Source: Conchocele bisecta (lineage: Eukaryota; Mollusca; Bivalvia; Lucinida; Thyasiridae). Taken from it: a stretch of 64,000 bases of DNA. This document shows positions 63,688 through 64,000 of this stretch, one piece after another. Numbering within the stretch: the stretch's first letter is position 1; each line of letters begins with the position of its first letter. Both the position numbers and the translations under genes were made by a program. The DNA is taken from the NCBI GenBank assembly GCA_029237695.1, contig CM055265.1:86525447-86589446 (forward strand). The letters run 5' to 3'. A model generated the notes under the pieces. The model did no database searches. It saw only the letters and a list, made by a program, of their open reading frames with translations, and was not told where the DNA came from.

Positions 63688-64000
63688 GCAAAGTTAAACA
63701 AAGCACTCCTTGTAAACAGACCAAATGTTTTACTTACCGCAGCAAACGCAACAATCCATGTTTTATTACTTATATTTGCATTGCATTTTCTGATAGTTTC
63801 AAAAATTTAAATATGGCATTAAAATTCAGAATCATTCTGTTTTACGTCATTTTGTCTCAATGGATGGATCATTGACGTTACATATTGCATTTTCTGATAG
63901 TTTCAAAACTTTTAGCTCAATGATGGATCATCGACGTTACAGCGTGCTATTTAGTACTGATGATGTCGTGGAGATGAATGGCGTCAAACAAACACTAACC
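63688..64000. other. Window end, no gene seen
   Basis: GCATTTTCTGATAGTTTCAAAA and GGATGGATCATTGACGTTAC each occur twice here, about 80-110 bp apart. No coding signal. Confidence 0.45.

Overview
The window is eukaryotic. It holds short exons with GT-AG introns, long AT-rich introns packed with small repeats, and no bacterial operon structure. The repeats (foldback elements with TTAA ends, tRNA-headed SINEs, elements with a central minisatellite) together with the gene's similarity to both vertebrate CHD7 and fly Kismet point to a mollusc, most likely a bivalve. The species cannot be named from sequence alone.

One protein gene accounts for all convincing coding sequence. Twenty exons on the + strand (315-44780) join in frame into 4260 nt, or 1419 residues plus a stop. 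They form the C-terminal part of a CHD6/7/8/9 (Kismet-type) chromatin remodeler. The chromodomains and helicase lie upstream of the window. In order the exons give the post-helicase conserved block, an AT-hook-like motif, a first WW...KHG motif, an acidic linker, a SANT-like domain, a second WW...KHG motif, an acidic linker rich in psi-K-x-E sites, a conserved 'EGLKMTF' block, basic AT-hook-like stretches, two BRK domains and a long C-terminal tail carrying a PxDLSxK motif. Every splice phase closes and many residues match vertebrate CHD7 at the junctions.

The introns and the 19 kb downstream are mobile-element debris. Intron 2 carries a decayed + strand gene (about 2830-5960) with FEN/XPG-like acidic motifs and a CXC cysteine-rich end, bounded by inverted 'CAAGATGGCCGCC' sequences. 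Several foldback families of 200-310 bp recur (called A, B, C, D, E, F and N here). C and D begin TTAACCC and end GGGTTAA. At least seven other families (G, H, I, J, K, L, M, plus Q) share one design: a 5' hairpin, an internal tandem-repeat core, a third copy of the hairpin arm near the 3' end, then a second hairpin and a CTTGTTT/CTAGTTT-like terminus. This resembles non-autonomous Helentron-type elements. They nest in each other and in foldback elements, so empty sites can be reconstructed.

From 44.8 kb to 64 kb I see no gene, only repeats and unassigned AT-rich DNA. The most notable points are the shared three-arm architecture of the satellite-bearing elements, the nuclease-like decayed element, a 500-bp inverted repeat enclosing exon 16, and tandem duplication of the splice acceptors of the last two exons.
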